A program made the position numbers and the translations under genes. 64,000 bases of DNA, taken from contig NZ_CP022989.1 in assembly GCF_002278075.1 (NCBI RefSeq), positions 1,674,001-1,738,000 on the forward strand, written 5' to 3'. The DNA comes from Paraburkholderia aromaticivorans (GTDB lineage Bacteria; Pseudomonadota; Gammaproteobacteria; Burkholderiales; Burkholderiaceae). Under the pieces are notes generated by a model. It did not search any database. It saw only the letters and a program-made list of their open reading frames with translations, and was not told the origin of the DNA. Position 1 is the first letter of the stretch. Every line of letters starts with the position of its first letter. Below, piece after piece: positions 10,115-21,179 of the stretch.

Positions 10115-11413
10115 TTAGCTGCGCAATACCTTGCCGGCTTTCGCGCGCGCCGGCGGTTTGAACAGCTTGACGGTGCGAATTGCCTGATCGTCGCTACGCA
10201 TGACTTCGAGTTTGACTTCGCCGATCTGCACGCACACGTCGCCGTCGGGAATGTCTTCGAGAATTTCGAGGATCAGGCCATTGAGCGTTTTCGGCCCGTC
10301 GGTGGGCAGCGTGAGTTGCAGCCAGCGGTTCAACTCGCGCAGCGGCATGCTGCCCGCCACGATGCATTCGCCTTTCTCGTTCCAGCCGCCGCGCGAGTTG
10401 GCACTACGCGGAATCGACGTGGTGAATTCACCGATCAGTTCTTCGATAATGTCTTCCGGCGTGACGAGGCCTTGCAACTCGCCGTATTCGTTGACGACGA
10501 GCGCCGTGCGGTGACGGCTCTCCTGGAAGTATTGCAGTTGCTGGAACACGGGTGTGCCGCTCGGCACGAAGTACGGCTCGGCCAGCAGTTCGCGCAGCGT
10601 CTCGCGTTCGAGTTCCTGGTTGTGCAGCGCCGCCAGTGTCTTGCGCACGTGCAACACGCCGAGCACCCGGTCGATGTCGCCTTGGTAGACAATCAGCTTG
10701 TTGTGATAGCAGGTTTCCAACTGATGCAGGATCTGTTCGAACGGCGCGTCGAAATCGAGCGCCTCGATGCGGCGGCGCGGGATCATCACGTCGTCGACGG
10801 AAATGTTTTCGAGGTCGAACAGATTCAGCAGAATGCTGCGGTGCTTGGTCGGCATGAAGCTGCCGGACTCGAGCACGATGGTGCGCAGCTCTTCGGTCGA
10901 AAGACGCTGATCGCGCGCGCCTTTCGTATTGATGTGCAGCACGCGCAGGATGCCGTTCGCAAACAGATTGACGAACCAGATGAGCGGCCTGGCGACGCGC
11001 ATCATCGGCGCGATCAGCAGGCTCGCAGGCAGTGCGATCTTTTCCGGGAACGTCGCGCCGACGATCTTCGGCGTGATCTCCGCGAACACGATAATGAGAA
11101 ACGCGACGATACCGGTCGCGATCGACAGCACCACGTTGTTATGCCCGAATGTGTGCAGCGCGATCGAGGTGGTGAGCACCGGAATGACGGTGTTGAAGAG
11201 GTTGTTGCCGATCAGCACCACGCTTAGCAGTTGATCGGTGTGCGCCAGCAGGCCCTGAGTGGTCTTTGCACCAAGCGCGTTCTGGTTGGCAAGATGTTTC
11301 AGGCGGTGGCGGTTGATGGCCATCATCGCCGTTTCTGAACTCGAAAAGAAGCTCGAGCAGATGAGCAACAGAAAGACGGCGCCGATCTGCGCCCATAAGG
11401 GAAGTTGTTCCAC
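10115..11413 (-). CDS. HlyC/CorC family transporter (DUF21 and paired CBS domains)
   Basis: An inner-membrane protein of the CorC/CNNM family, implicated in Mg2+/Co2+ handling. An N-terminal DUF21 domain with four hydrophobic helices is followed by a pair of CBS domains at about residues 210-330 and a C-terminal CorC_HlyC (transporter-associated) domain. The chosen start is the GTG at 11413 (VEQLPLWAQIG), giving 432 aa. The extra 55 codons reaching to 11578 are proline/serine-rich and unlike the family. The Shine-Dalgarno sequence is weak, so the start is moderately sure. The substrate cannot be read from the sequence. Confidence 0.9.
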   Translation of the reverse strand: MEQLPLWAQIGAVFLLLICSSFFSSSETAMMAINRHRLKHLANQNALGAKTTQGLLAHTDQLLSVVLIGNNLFNTVIPVLTTSIALHTFGHNNVVLSIATGIVAFLIIVFAEITPKIVGATFPEKIALPASLLIAPMMRVARPLIWFVNLFANGILRVLHINTKGARDQRLSTEELRTIVLESGSFMPTKHRSILLNLFDLENISVDDVMIPRRRIEALDFDAPFEQILHQLETCYHNKLIVYQGDIDRVLGVLHVRKTLAALHNQELERETLRELLAEPYFVPSGTPVFQQLQYFQESRHRTALVVNEYGELQGLVTPEDIIEELIGEFTTSIPRSANSRGGWNEKGECIVAGSMPLRELNRWLQLTLPTDGPKTLNGLILEILEDIPDGDVCVQIGEVKLEVMRSDDQAIRTVKLFKPPARAKAGKVLRS

Positions 11414-11591
11414 GCGTCGTGAAGGAGTAGGGGAAAGGATGGAGAGAATATAGCAGAGGGGCTTGCGCGAGCCGTCGGGGCTGGCGGCTGAAGACAGGGC
11501 GGGCGGCGGCAACGGCAGCGGCTCGGGGCACGCGGGTGAAACGCAATGACGTGCGAAACGATGGAAGGATATCTGCAAGCCAAAAACAAAA

Positions 11592-11620
11592 AACCGCCGA
11601 GCAAGCTGGGCGGTTTTTTG
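11592..11620 (-). terminator. Intrinsic terminator after tRNA-Pro
   Basis: A 7-bp stem (AACCGCC / GGCGGTT) with a ~10-nt loop is flanked by an A-run on the left and a T-run on the right, so it can work on both strands. It lies just downstream of the minus-strand tRNA-Pro gene. Confidence 0.8.
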
Positions 11621-11644
11621 AGCCTTGAACTAACAAGGCGAATC

Positions 11645-11721
11645 TGGTCGGGGTGAGAGGATTCGAACCTCCGGCCTCTACGTCCCGAACGTAGCGCTCT
11701 ACCAGGCTAAGCTACACCCCG
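11645..11721 (-). tRNA. tRNA-Pro (anticodon CGG)
   Basis: A 77-nt tRNA with a 7-bp acceptor stem (CGGGGTG / CACCCCG), discriminator A and an encoded CCA end. The anticodon stem CTACG/CGTAG holds the loop TTCGGGA, giving anticodon CGG, which reads CCG proline codons. The T-loop GTTCGAATCC is present. It lies between ispB and the CorC-type gene, with a terminator just downstream. Confidence 0.95.
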
Positions 11722-11769
11722 ATTTGTACTGCGGACTCGATTCAGACTAAGCCGGCCTTTCAGTCCCGT

Positions 11770-12762
11770 TCAAGACTGTCTTGCCGTCGAGTAAGAACAT
11801 AATTCTAGCAGGCTATCTTTGAAAATGGAATCGGGAAACGAAGAAATTGCTGCTGCGGCTGCCTGAGCTTCCTGTTTCGCGCATTCGAGCGTGTGATCCA
11901 GCGCGCCGGACCGAGTGATCGCCTCGAAAATGGTGTCGAAACGGTCCGTGCCGCCTTGCTCGATCGCTTCCCGTGCCAGCGCCGATTGCTCCGGCGTGCC
12001 GCGTTCGATCAGATAGATCAGCGGAAGTGTGGGTTTGCCCTCGCGAAGATCGTCGCCGGCGTTCTTGCCCATCGATTCGGCCGTGCCCGTGTAGTCGAGC
12101 CAGTCGTCCATGATCTGGAACGCGGTGCCGATGCGCCGGCCGAACTCCGCCGCTGCCGCTTCGGTTTTTGCGTCCGAGCCGGCCAGCACCGCGCCGAGTT
12201 GGGCTGCGGCTTCGAACAGCTTGGCGGTCTTGTAGCGAATCACCTGCATATAGCGGGCTTCGTCCACGTCGGCGTCGTGCATGTTGAGGAGTTGCAGCAC
12301 TTCACCTTCGGAGATGATGTTGGTCGCCTCCGACAGAATCTCCATCACGCGCATCTTGCCCACGCCGACCATCATCTGGAACGAGCGCGAGTACAGGAAA
12401 TCGCCTACCAGCACGCTCGCGGCATTGCCGAACAGCGCGTTGGCGGTCTGGCGGCCGCGCCGCAGGTCGGATTCGTCGACCACGTCGTCGTGCAGCAGCG
12501 TAGCCGTATGGATGAACTCGACGACCGCCGCCAATTCGTGCCGGTGCCCCGTGGTTTCGCCCAGCGCGCCGGCCACCAGCAACAGCAGCGCGGGCCGCAG
12601 CCGCTTGCCGCCGGCACTGATGATGTACTCGGAAATCTGGTTGATCAGCATCACGTCGGACGCAAGACGGTGCCGTATGACGCGATTGACCTGCTGCATG
12701 TCTTCGGCGATCGGAGCGAGCAGGCTGGCGGCGTTGGAGGAGGGGGTGGCAGTCGACGACAT
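11770..12762 (-). CDS. ispB: Octaprenyl diphosphate synthase (trans-polyprenyl synthase)
   Basis: Makes the C40 isoprenoid side chain of ubiquinone by adding isopentenyl diphosphate to an allylic primer. The protein is 330 aa. Both Asp-rich Mg2+-diphosphate binding motifs are present: DDVVD at 92-96 and DDWLD at 219-223, along with the GGKRLRPAL substrate motif near 51. It is divergent from the rplU-rpmA-obg operon, the conserved arrangement in beta- and gammaproteobacteria. Chain length (octaprenyl) is inferred from the taxon. Confidence 0.95.
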   Translation of the reverse strand: MSSTATPSSNAASLLAPIAEDMQQVNRVIRHRLASDVMLINQISEYIISAGGKRLRPALLLLVAGALGETTGHRHELAAVVEFIHTATLLHDDVVDESDLRRGRQTANALFGNAASVLVGDFLYSRSFQMMVGVGKMRVMEILSEATNIISEGEVLQLLNMHDADVDEARYMQVIRYKTAKLFEAAAQLGAVLAGSDAKTEAAAAEFGRRIGTAFQIMDDWLDYTGTAESMGKNAGDDLREGKPTLPLIYLIERGTPEQSALAREAIEQGGTDRFDTIFEAITRSGALDHTLECAKQEAQAAAAAISSFPDSIFKDSLLELCSYSTARQS

Positions 12763-12918
12763 GATGGCTGAATTGGGTAGTGCCGCGAATTATAAGGCGA
12801 ATCGCGACAGTTCCGGGTCGCTGGCTGCGGCGCGGCGCGCTCCGGGGCTGTGGCAGGGCCGCGCGCCGAGGCGTGCGGCAGGGCGCCGGGTGCTACGCGC
12901 GGCGGCGCTCAATGAGTT

Positions 12919-12947
12919 TTGACCGAGCAGCTAACTCTATGTATAAT
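12919..12947 (+). promoter_or_regulatory. Sigma70 promoter of rplU-rpmA
   Basis: A -35 element TTGACC (12919-12924) is separated by exactly 17 bp from a perfect -10 TATAAT (12942-12947). It is 55 bp upstream of the rplU start, and nothing between blocks the assignment. This is the best consensus promoter seen in the window, as expected for ribosomal protein genes. Confidence 0.85.
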
Positions 12948-13001
12948 CACGGGTTTCCGCGCGCGGTGCGTGGGAAAAATGAACACAGAGTGAGGTTCTC
13001 A

Positions 13002-13313
13002 ATGTACGCGGTCATAAAAACCGGTGGCAAGCAGTATAAAGTTGCCGTCGGCGAAAAACTTAAAGTAGAACAGATACCGGCAGACATTGACGCTGAAATC
13101 ACGCTCGACCAGGTTCTCGCAGTGGGCGAAGGCGAATCGATTAAGTTCGGTACGCCGCTGGTCAGTGGGGCTTCCGTCAAGGCTACCGTCGTGTCGCAAG
13201 GTCGTCACGCAAAAGTGACCATCTTCAAGATGCGTCGCCGGAAGCACTACCAGAAGCATGGCGGCCACCGCCAGAACTATACCGAACTGCGCATCGACGC
13301 GATCAACGCGTAA
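13002..13313 (+). CDS. rplU: 50S ribosomal protein L21
   Basis: A large-subunit ribosomal protein that binds 23S rRNA near L20. The protein is 103 aa, full length, beginning [14 protein letters not shown] and ending in the [21 protein letters not shown] segment typical of L21. The start at 13002 is set by family length, and a GAGGTTCT sequence a few bases upstream is the likely ribosome site. It is the first gene of the rplU-rpmA operon, 25 bp before rpmA. Confidence 0.98.
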   Translation: MYAVIKTGGKQYKVAVGEKLKVEQIPADIDAEITLDQVLAVGEGESIKFGTPLVSGASVKATVVSQGRHAKVTIFKMRRRKHYQKHGGHRQNYTELRIDAINA

Positions 13314-13338
13314 GCGCACCGGTTAAGGAGCAAATCAA

Positions 13339-13602
13339 ATGGCACACAAAAAGGCAGGCGGATCATCCCGCAACGGCCGCGACTCTGAATCGAAGCGTCT
13401 CGGCGTGAAGGTTTACGGCGGTCAGGCTATCAACGCCGGCGGCATCATCGTTCGTCAACGCGGCACGCGTATGCACCCGGGCGAAAACGTCGGTATGGGC
13501 AAGGATCACACCTTGTTCGCGCTGACGGACGGCCACGTCAATTTCTCGACGAAGGGCGCAGCGAAGAAGCACACGGTCAACGTCGTCCCGGCAGCAGTCT
13601 GA
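13339..13602 (+). CDS. rpmA: 50S ribosomal protein L27
   Basis: An 87-aa ribosomal protein whose N-terminal tail reaches the peptidyl transferase centre. The N-terminus [19 protein letters not shown] is diagnostic and is not preceded by the cleavable extension found in Firmicutes. The start has a clear AAGGAG ribosome site at 13325-13330. It is followed by an intrinsic terminator that separates it from obg. Confidence 0.98.
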   Translation: MAHKKAGGSSRNGRDSESKRLGVKVYGGQAINAGGIIVRQRGTRMHPGENVGMGKDHTLFALTDGHVNFSTKGAAKKHTVNVVPAAV

Positions 13603-13636
13603 GCTTACTCAGGCACGGGCTTCAGGACCGGAAAAA

Positions 13637-13668
13637 AGGCCCCGCGAAGTTAGCGGGGCTTTTTTTAT
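13637..13668 (+). terminator. Intrinsic terminator of rplU-rpmA
   Basis: A GC-rich stem (GGCCCCGC / GCGGGGCT) with a short loop is followed by a run of seven T, and preceded by a run of A. It lies 35 bp after the rpmA stop and before obg, so obg likely has its own promoter. Confidence 0.9.
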
Positions 13669-13800
13669 TCCGGCGGTTTTTCGCCGGATGAACTGGGCGT
13701 GAATCCATGCGCTCATACCGCATGCCTATGCCGTTCGGTCGATTGATCAGCTCACGGCGGGCGCGGCAAAATAGCATTATTCAGTAGCAACCCAATCTAG

Positions 13801-14961
<1,161 letters not shown>

Positions 14962-15030
14962 GAAAGCTCGAGCGCCGGCGCCCGAGGGGGGCCGGTCTGG
15001 ATCACGCGTCATCTTGGGAGACTGCGCACA

Positions 15031-16149
15031 ATGCGTTCCGTCATCGCAGATTCACGGCGATTGGTAGTGAAAGTCGGTTCGAGCCTCGTCACGAATGACG
15101 GGCGCGGCCTCGATCATGCTGCAATCGGCCGTTGGGCCGCGCAGATTGCCGCCCTGCGCGCGCAAGGCAAGGAAGTGGTGCTCGTCAGTTCGGGGGCCAT
15201 TGCCGAAGGAATGCAACGGCTCGGTTGGACCAAGCGGCCACGCGAGATCGACGAACTGCAAGCGGCGGCGGCCGTCGGCCAAATGGGGCTCGCGCAGGTT
15301 TATGAAAGCCGTTTTGCCGAGCACTCCATTCAAACTGCGCAGATTCTGCTGACCCACGCCGATCTGGCCGACCGCGAACGCTATCTGAACGCGCGCTCCA
15401 CGCTGCTCACGTTGCTGCGCCTGGGCGTGGTGCCGATCATCAACGAGAACGACACGGTCGTCACCGACGAAATCAAATTCGGCGACAACGACACGTTAGG
15501 CGCGCTCGTCGCGAATCTGATCGAGGGCGACGCACTAGTTATCCTCACCGATCAGCAGGGGCTCTTCACCGCCGACCCGCGCAAGGATCCGTCCGCCACG
15601 CTGGTCCAGCAGGCCGATGCCGGCGCGCCGGAGCTCGAAGCCATGGCGGGTGGCGCGGGTTCGAGCCTCGGGCGCGGCGGTATGCTGACCAAGATCCTCG
15701 CCGCCAAGCGCGCGGCCCACAGCGGCGCCAACACGGTGATCGCGAGCGGGAGAGAGGCGGACGTGCTGTCGCGGCTGGCTTCGGGAGAGGCGATCGGCAC
15801 GCAGTTGATCGCGCGCACGGCACGAATGGCCGCGCGCAAGCAATGGATGGCCGATCATCTGCAGGTGCGTGGCCATGTGGTGATCGACGACGGCGCAGTC
15901 GAAAAGCTCACCGACGGCGGCAAGAGCCTGCTGCCCATCGGTATCGTCGGCGTTCAGGGCGCGTTTGCGCGCGGCGAAGTGATTGCCTGCCTCAATGCCG
16001 CGGGGCGTGAAGTGGCGCGCGGCCTGACGAACTACAGCAGCGCCGAAACCAAGCTGATCCAGCGGCGTCCGAGTGGCGAAATCGAATCGGTGCTCGGCTA
16101 TATGCTGGAACCTGAGTTGATTCACCGCGACAATCTGGTGCTGGTCTGA
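15031..16149 (+). CDS. proB: Glutamate 5-kinase
   Basis: Phosphorylates glutamate in the first step of proline synthesis and is normally feedback-inhibited by proline. The 372-aa protein has an amino-acid kinase domain (residues about 8-260; [36 protein letters not shown]) and a C-terminal PUA domain (about 280-365). The start at 15031 ([18 protein letters not shown]) is set by the family. It lies 69 bp after obg with no proA nearby. Confidence 0.97.
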   Translation: MRSVIADSRRLVVKVGSSLVTNDGRGLDHAAIGRWAAQIAALRAQGKEVVLVSSGAIAEGMQRLGWTKRPREIDELQAAAAVGQMGLAQVYESRFAEHSIQTAQILLTHADLADRERYLNARSTLLTLLRLGVVPIINENDTVVTDEIKFGDNDTLGALVANLIEGDALVILTDQQGLFTADPRKDPSATLVQQADAGAPELEAMAGGAGSSLGRGGMLTKILAAKRAAHSGANTVIASGREADVLSRLASGEAIGTQLIARTARMAARKQWMADHLQVRGHVVIDDGAVEKLTDGGKSLLPIGIVGVQGAFARGEVIACLNAAGREVARGLTNYSSAETKLIQRRPSGEIESVLGYMLEPELIHRDNLVLV

Positions 16150-16196
16150 GTCACTGACCGGCGCGGGCGCGCGCACACGAACACGGCAAACAAAAA

Positions 16197-16228
16197 AGCC
16201 GTTCCAGCAGGAAGCTGGAACGGCTTTT
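16197..16228. terminator. Bidirectional intrinsic terminator (proB / CNP1-like gene)
   Basis: An 11-bp stem GCCGTTCCAGC / GCTGGAACGGC is flanked by A6 on the left and T5 on the right. It sits between the convergent proB (+) and CNP1-like gene (-) and can end transcription from both sides. Confidence 0.92.
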
Positions 16229-16281
16229 TCTTGTCTACTACCCAAACGCGCCCGGACTCGAGGCGCGCCCGGCAAAGTATC

Positions 16282-16839
16282 TCAGTGGATCAACGAACTT
16301 GCCGTGCGCTTGTACCGGATGTTCTCCAGAATCGATTTCGCGTTACCCATCGGCATCTTGTTCGCGCACAGATAATCCTGATACAGCGCCGCCTGATAGG
16401 CGTTCAGCGCGCCATTCTCGATGCGCGTGAAATCGTTCGCAACCGTCGTGTCCCAGCCGTCGTGATCTGAATTCAGGCTCGCGTATTGGCGCCACTCATA
16501 CGTGTCGCAGCGAATCCCTTCATAGATCACGTTACGAGCGCCGCTCGGGCTTGCCACGACGACGGTAAAACGAACCACGCCGTCTGTACCGACGGTGAGC
16601 GAATTCCGATCGACCGCGAACTGCAGCGGCGTATTGCCGGAGACTTCGAAAGGCAGCAGATTGGCGTCTTGCGGAAGAGGCGGCAGGGTGTCCACTTTGT
16701 TTTCCACCCAATTGCCCTGCCGATCCAGCAAATAGGTAAACGCGCTGTCGTCTTTATTGGTAGGTTTGCCGGCGCTCGAACAGCCAGCCAGCAGGGCGCC
16801 CGTGGCGACGCACGCCACGACGAGAGCAAGTGCTTTCAA
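16282..16839 (-). CDS. CNP1-like family lipoprotein
   Basis: A 185-aa predicted lipoprotein of the CNP1-like family, function unknown. The start is taken as the TTG at 16839, preceded by GAGGAAA about 6 bp upstream, which gives a classic lipoprotein signal (KALALVVACVATGALLAGC) with the lipobox cysteine near residue 20. No ATG exists nearby, and the long open frame further upstream overlaps rppH. The mature part contains DSAFTYLLDRQGNWVENK and a conserved cysteine pair (one in IRCDTYEW, one in YLCANK) that could form a disulfide. It is probably co-transcribed behind rppH. Confidence 0.8.
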   Translation of the reverse strand: MKALALVVACVATGALLAGCSSAGKPTNKDDSAFTYLLDRQGNWVENKVDTLPPLPQDANLLPFEVSGNTPLQFAVDRNSLTVGTDGVVRFTVVVASPSGARNVIYEGIRCDTYEWRQYASLNSDHDGWDTTVANDFTRIENGALNAYQAALYQDYLCANKMPMGNAKSILENIRYKRTASSLIH

Positions 16840-16916
16840 TATGATTTCCTCGAAACACTGGCGCGGCTCGACGAGCCGCGCCAGGGAGTGGCGGCGTGGA
16901 CAGCCGCACAGAGTTG

Positions 16917-17657
16917 TTAATTGCGCACGCCCGAGCGGAACAACGAGCCGGCCGTTTCGCGCGCCGATTCGTCTTCCGGCTCCGGCGCGGCGCCTACTTC
17001 GGCCGTTGACCCGGAGCCCGGACCGCAATCGGACGCGAACGTTGCGTGAACCGATGTTTCGATGCTGACGGTGGTCACAGAAGTCACCGTCATCACCGTG
17101 GAATCCGGCGGACTCTCCATGGACGACGCTATCCGGGGATAGCGCGGCCCATGGTGCCCGCCAGGTTTTTCCGCACGCGGCGCAGCCCGGCGCATGAAAC
17201 GGGATAGCTCCGTCAGCGCCAACTGATACACATCCCGCTTGAACTCGATCACACAGTCGAGCGGCACCCAGTACTCGTTCCAGCGCCATGCATCGAACTC
17301 AGGGTGGTCGGTGGCGCGCAAGCAGATGTCGCAGTCGCGTCCAACCATCCGGAGCAAAAACCAGATTTGTTTCTGGCCGCGGTAATGACCGCGTACTTCG
17401 CGCTTGATGAACTTGTCAGGCACCTCGTAACGCAACCAGTCGCGCGTGCGACCGATCACCTTGACGTGCTCAGGAAGCAGCCCGGTTTCTTCGTGTAACT
17501 CCCGATACATCGCTTGCACGGGGGTCTCTCCGTACTTGATGCCCCCTTGCGGAAACTGCCAGGAATGTTCACGGAGCCGTTTGCCCCAAAACACCTCGTT
17601 GTGCGCGTTCAAGAGGATGATGCCGACGTTCGGGCGAAAGCCTTCACGATCCAGCAT
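16917..17657 (-). CDS. rppH: RNA pyrophosphohydrolase RppH (NudH)
   Basis: Removes pyrophosphate from 5'-triphosphorylated mRNA and so triggers RNase E decay. The N-terminal ~160 residues hold the Nudix domain, with GGIKYGETP and [11 protein letters not shown], and RppH signatures such as [18 protein letters not shown] and WFLLRM. At 246 aa it is about 70 residues longer than E. coli RppH. The extra C-terminal tail is Thr/Ser/Pro-rich and looks disordered. The start at 17657 is chosen because a TATAAT -10 element lies 33 bp upstream, inside the longer open frame. Confidence 0.94.
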   Translation of the reverse strand: MLDREGFRPNVGIILLNAHNEVFWGKRLREHSWQFPQGGIKYGETPVQAMYRELHEETGLLPEHVKVIGRTRDWLRYEVPDKFIKREVRGHYRGQKQIWFLLRMVGRDCDICLRATDHPEFDAWRWNEYWVPLDCVIEFKRDVYQLALTELSRFMRRAAPRAEKPGGHHGPRYPRIASSMESPPDSTVMTVTSVTTVSIETSVHATFASDCGPGSGSTAEVGAAPEPEDESARETAGSLFRSGVRN

Positions 17658-17690
17658 ACAACCACCTTCGAATCCTTTAAAATTGCTTTG

Positions 17691-17696
17691 ATTATA
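17691..17696 (-). promoter_or_regulatory. Putative -10 element of rppH
   Basis: TATAAT on the minus strand, 33 bp before the chosen rppH start, with GAAGGTGG as a plausible ribosome site in between. No good -35 was seen at the expected distance, so this is only a partial promoter call. Confidence 0.5.
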
Positions 17697-17960
17697 AACA
17701 GATAACGGACCCGACGCACCGATTCGCACCAGATTGGAACGATTCGCCGCAAAAGGCCCGCGTTTGCGGTAGCCTGTCAGTCTTTCCGTGCCTTATCCCT
17801 TGTGCAAAGGCTTTGCGCGGCGGCTTCGGCGCTGCGGGCGAGCGGCGCCGTGCACGGTGTCGAGCTGACCGCGCTGGCCCGGACCGGATCTGTGTCGATA
17901 TTCCCACCGTTTTCACCTTTCGGGCGGTCCCTCCGGAGCCGCCGCTTTTGGAAAATCTGA

Positions 17961-19697
17961 ATGAAAGCTTCCCGTTTCTTTATCGGTACCCTGAAAGAAG
18001 CTCCCGCCGACGCAGAGATCGTCAGCCACAAGCTCATGGTGCGCGCCGGCATGATCCGGCGCGTCGCCGGCGGTATCTATAACTACCTGCCGGTCGGCCT
18101 GCGCTCGATCCGCAAGGTGGAAGCCATCGTTCGCGAAGAAATGAACCGCGCAGGCGCGATCGAGTTGTTGATGCCGGCGGTGCAGCCGGCCGAGTTGTGG
18201 CAGGAATCGGGCCGCTGGGAAAAATACGGCCCCGAGTTGCTGCGCTTCAAGGATCGCAAGCAGTCCGATTTCGTGATCGGACCGACCCACGAGGAAGTGG
18301 TCACGGACATTGCGCGCAATCAGATCAAGAGCTACCGCCAGTTGCCGGTGAACTTCTACCAGATCCAGACCAAGTTCCGCGACGAGATCCGTCCGCGTTT
18401 CGGCGTGATGCGCGGCCGTGAGTTCATCATGAAAGACGCGTACTCGTTCGACAAGGACATGGATGGCCTGCGCGAGTCGTATCGCAAGATGTACGACGCG
18501 TACGTGCGCATCTTCACGCGCCTCGGTCTGGACTTCCGCGCGGTGGCGGCGGACAACGGTTCGATCGGCGGCAGCGGCTCGCACGAATTTCACGTGATCG
18601 CCGAGACCGGCGAAGACGCGATCGCCTACTGCCCGACCTCCGACTTCGCGGCGAACGTCGAAGCGGCCGAAGCGCTGCCGCTCTACGCGGAACGCGCGGT
18701 GCCCGCCGAAGAGATGAAGAAGACCGCCACGCCGGGCAAGGCGAAGTGCGAAGCGGTGGCCGAGCTCCTGAACATTCCGCTCGAGCGCACCATCAAGTCG
18801 ATCATTCTCGCGACCGAAAACGAAGGCGCCGAGCCGACCATCTGGCTGCTGATGCTGCGCGGCGACCACGATCTGAACGAGATCAAGGCGAGCAAGCTGC
18901 CGGGGCTGGCCGACTTCCGCATGGCGACCGAGGCTGAAATCATCGAAACCTTCGGTACGCCGCCGGGTTACCTCGGTCCGATCGGCACGAAGAAGCCGGT
19001 CAAGGTCGTCGCGGATCGCACGGTCGCGAACATGAGCGACTTCGTGGTCGGCTCGAACGAGGTGGATTACCACACCACCGGCGTGAACTGGGGCCGCGAT
19101 CTGCCGGAACCGGTCGTCGCCGACATTCGCAACGTGAAGAAAGGTGATCCGTCGCCGGACGGCAAGGGCGTGATCGACATCTGCCGCGGTATCGAAGTGG
19201 GCCACGTGTTCCAGCTCGGCACCAAGTATTCGGAAGCGATGAACGCGACCTGCCTCGACGAAACGGGCAAGCCGCGGCCGATGGAAATGGGCTGCTACGG
19301 TATCGGCGTCACGCGTATTCTGGGCGCCGCGATCGAACAGAATTTCGACGACAAGGGCATCATCTGGCCGGAATCGATCGCGCCGTTCGAAGTCGTACTG
19401 TGCCCGATGGGCTATGACCGCAGCGAAGCCGTGCGCGAGGCGGCCGACACGCTGTACGCAACGTTGGTCGAAGCGGGCATCGACGTGATTCTCGACGACC
19501 GCGGCGAGCGCCCCGGCGTGATGTTCGCCGACTGGGAACTGATCGGCGTGCCGCATCGTCTCGTGATCGGCGACCGTGGCCTCAAGGACGGCAAGCTCGA
19601 ATACCAGGGCCGCCGCGACGCCGAGGCGACGCTGCTGCCGATCGAAGACGCCGCGCAAACGGTGATCGGGAAGGTTCGCGCAGCGTTGGCGCGCTAA
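17961..19697 (+). CDS. proS: Prolyl-tRNA synthetase (bacterial type)
   Basis: A class II synthetase that charges tRNA-Pro. The 578-aa length with an inserted editing (INS/YbaK-like) domain at about residues 225-385 marks the bacterial ProRS type. Class II motifs are visible: motif 2 around [19 protein letters not shown] and motif 3 at [11 protein letters not shown]. The anticodon-binding domain fills the C-terminus ([35 protein letters not shown]). The start is the ATG at 17961. The window also holds a tRNA-Pro gene at 11.7 kb, but they are not linked. Confidence 0.98.
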   Translation: MKASRFFIGTLKEAPADAEIVSHKLMVRAGMIRRVAGGIYNYLPVGLRSIRKVEAIVREEMNRAGAIELLMPAVQPAELWQESGRWEKYGPELLRFKDRKQSDFVIGPTHEEVVTDIARNQIKSYRQLPVNFYQIQTKFRDEIRPRFGVMRGREFIMKDAYSFDKDMDGLRESYRKMYDAYVRIFTRLGLDFRAVAADNGSIGGSGSHEFHVIAETGEDAIAYCPTSDFAANVEAAEALPLYAERAVPAEEMKKTATPGKAKCEAVAELLNIPLERTIKSIILATENEGAEPTIWLLMLRGDHDLNEIKASKLPGLADFRMATEAEIIETFGTPPGYLGPIGTKKPVKVVADRTVANMSDFVVGSNEVDYHTTGVNWGRDLPEPVVADIRNVKKGDPSPDGKGVIDICRGIEVGHVFQLGTKYSEAMNATCLDETGKPRPMEMGCYGIGVTRILGAAIEQNFDDKGIIWPESIAPFEVVLCPMGYDRSEAVREAADTLYATLVEAGIDVILDDRGERPGVMFADWELIGVPHRLVIGDRGLKDGKLEYQGRRDAEATLLPIEDAAQTVIGKVRAALAR

Positions 19698-19709
19698 GCG
19701 GAGCGGACG

Positions 19710-20309
19710 GTGGAGTACACCTTCCTGTCCGCGACCATCCTGCTGATTCTGATCACCGACCCGCTCGGCAACATTCCGCTCTTCATCAGCTGTCTGCGCG
19801 GCGTGTCGCCGAAACGGCGCACGGTCGTCATTCTCCGTGAGGTGGCGATCGCTTTCGCGATTCTGCTGATCTTCATGGTGGTCGGCGACGGCTTTCTGCG
19901 CGCGATGAGCCTGACCGACCAGTCGTTGCGCATCGGCGGTGGAATCGTGTTGTTCCTCATCGCGCTCCGAATGGTGTTTCCGCACCCGGACGGTCCGTTC
20001 GGCGGCGACACGCGCGGCGGCGAACCGCTGATCGTGCCGCTCGCCATTCCGGCGCTCGCGGGGCCGTCAGCGCTGGCCACCGTGATGCTGCTGACGTCGC
20101 AGGCGCCCGGCAAGATGTTCGAGTGGATCGGCGCGCTGACCGTGACGATGATCGTCTGCGCGATCGTGCTCATGCTGGCCGAGCGCATTCAGGCGTGGCT
20201 CGGCGAGCGCGCCATGATGGCCTTCGAACGCTTGATGGGGCTCGTGCTGGTGGCGATTTCGGTGGAGATGATGCTCGGCGGTATCCGGTCGTTCGTGCAT
20301 CAACTTTGA
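19710..20309 (+). CDS. MarC family integral membrane protein
   Basis: A 199-aa inner-membrane protein of the MarC/UPF0056 family, with about six hydrophobic helices (for example VAIAFAILLIFMVVGDGF and RIGGGIVLFLIALRMVF). Function is unknown; despite the name, a role in multidrug resistance is not supported. The start is the GTG at 19710, 12 bp after the proS stop, so it is likely co-transcribed with proS. The PLAIPALAGPSALATVMLL motif is the family signature. Confidence 0.9.
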   Translation: MEYTFLSATILLILITDPLGNIPLFISCLRGVSPKRRTVVILREVAIAFAILLIFMVVGDGFLRAMSLTDQSLRIGGGIVLFLIALRMVFPHPDGPFGGDTRGGEPLIVPLAIPALAGPSALATVMLLTSQAPGKMFEWIGALTVTMIVCAIVLMLAERIQAWLGERAMMAFERLMGLVLVAISVEMMLGGIRSFVHQL

Positions 20310-20402
20310 AAGGCGCTCGCTGTCGCGCCGGATAATCCGAGTCTCGCAACGCTTAGCGCAACGCAATACGGACAGCGCAGCAAAGCCCCGCGATCTCCCA
20401 TG

Positions 20403-20432
20403 AAAAAAGCGGCCCCATGAGGGCCGCTTTTT
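20403..20432. terminator. Bidirectional intrinsic terminator
   Basis: Stem AAGCGGCCC / GGGCCGCTT with a 5-nt loop, flanked by A6 and T5. It lies between the convergent marC-like gene (+) and the phosphoribosyltransferase gene (-). Confidence 0.9.
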
Positions 20433-20485
20433 CGTCTCATCGACACGCCGCGATACACCAGGCGGCGGCGAGAAAATCAGGTAAC

Positions 20486-21037
20486 TTACGCGCCCTCGGT
20501 CAGCGCGCGAATCGTGGGCAGGTTACGCCAGTAACCCTTCGCATCCATGCCGCAGCCGAACACATAACGGTCAGGCACTTCGAACCCGCAATAATCCGGG
20601 CGCAGCGGCTTGGCCTTCGGAATGATCTTTTCGCACAGCACCGCGCTCAGGAAGCGTTTCGCGCCCATCGCGAGAATGCGGTCGCGGATCGCGGCCATCG
20701 TCTCGCCTTCGTCGAGGATATCGTCGAGCACCAGCACGACGCGATCCTTCACCGACTCCGCCGGCGCCACGCGCCATTGCATCTCATTGCCGCCCTTGGT
20801 GGTGTTGCGGTAGCGGGTGAGATGGATGTAGTCGAACTCGAGCGGGAAATCGAGGTGCGGCAACAGCATGCCGGTGAAGACCGCCGCGCCGCCCATGACC
20901 GACAGCACGAGCGGGAAGTCCTCGCTCATCTCGTCGCGGATGGCGGCCGCCATGCCGCTGATCGACGCGTTGACGTCGTCGGCCGAAACGATTTCTTCGG
21001 AGTGGCTAAAAATGTGGAGAGCTTCTTCGCGGTTCAT
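20486..21037 (-). CDS. Hypoxanthine-guanine phosphoribosyltransferase
   Basis: A purine-salvage type I phosphoribosyltransferase of 183 aa. The PRPP-binding motif VVLVLDDILDEGETM (about 120-134) and the flexible-loop and hood regions VMGGAAVFTGMLLPHLDFPLEFDYI fit an HGPRT-like enzyme. The start at 21037 (MNREEALHIFS) is chosen over the longer frame to 21103, whose extra residues are basic and unlike the family. Exact base preference (hypoxanthine, guanine or xanthine) cannot be told from the sequence. It lies between convergent marC and upstream-facing ffh. Confidence 0.9.
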   Translation of the reverse strand: MNREEALHIFSHSEEIVSADDVNASISGMAAAIRDEMSEDFPLVLSVMGGAAVFTGMLLPHLDFPLEFDYIHLTRYRNTTKGGNEMQWRVAPAESVKDRVVLVLDDILDEGETMAAIRDRILAMGAKRFLSAVLCEKIIPKAKPLRPDYCGFEVPDRYVFGCGMDAKGYWRNLPTIRALTEGA

Positions 21038-21179
21038 GACGTCTGACAGGCGGTAACTGTATACATAGTGTGGGTGGGATCGGCGGCGCGCGATACAGAA
21101 CAAACCCGCACGAATCCGGAGTCAGCCGCGCGTTCCCTGGACCATGCGCGGAACGCGCGCGCCGCCGTCTTGCTAAAGC

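Noticed and set aside
11414..11578. A longer N-terminus for the CorC-type transporter.
   Set aside because: The 55 extra residues are Pro/Ser-rich, precede the first membrane helix and are not typical of the family.
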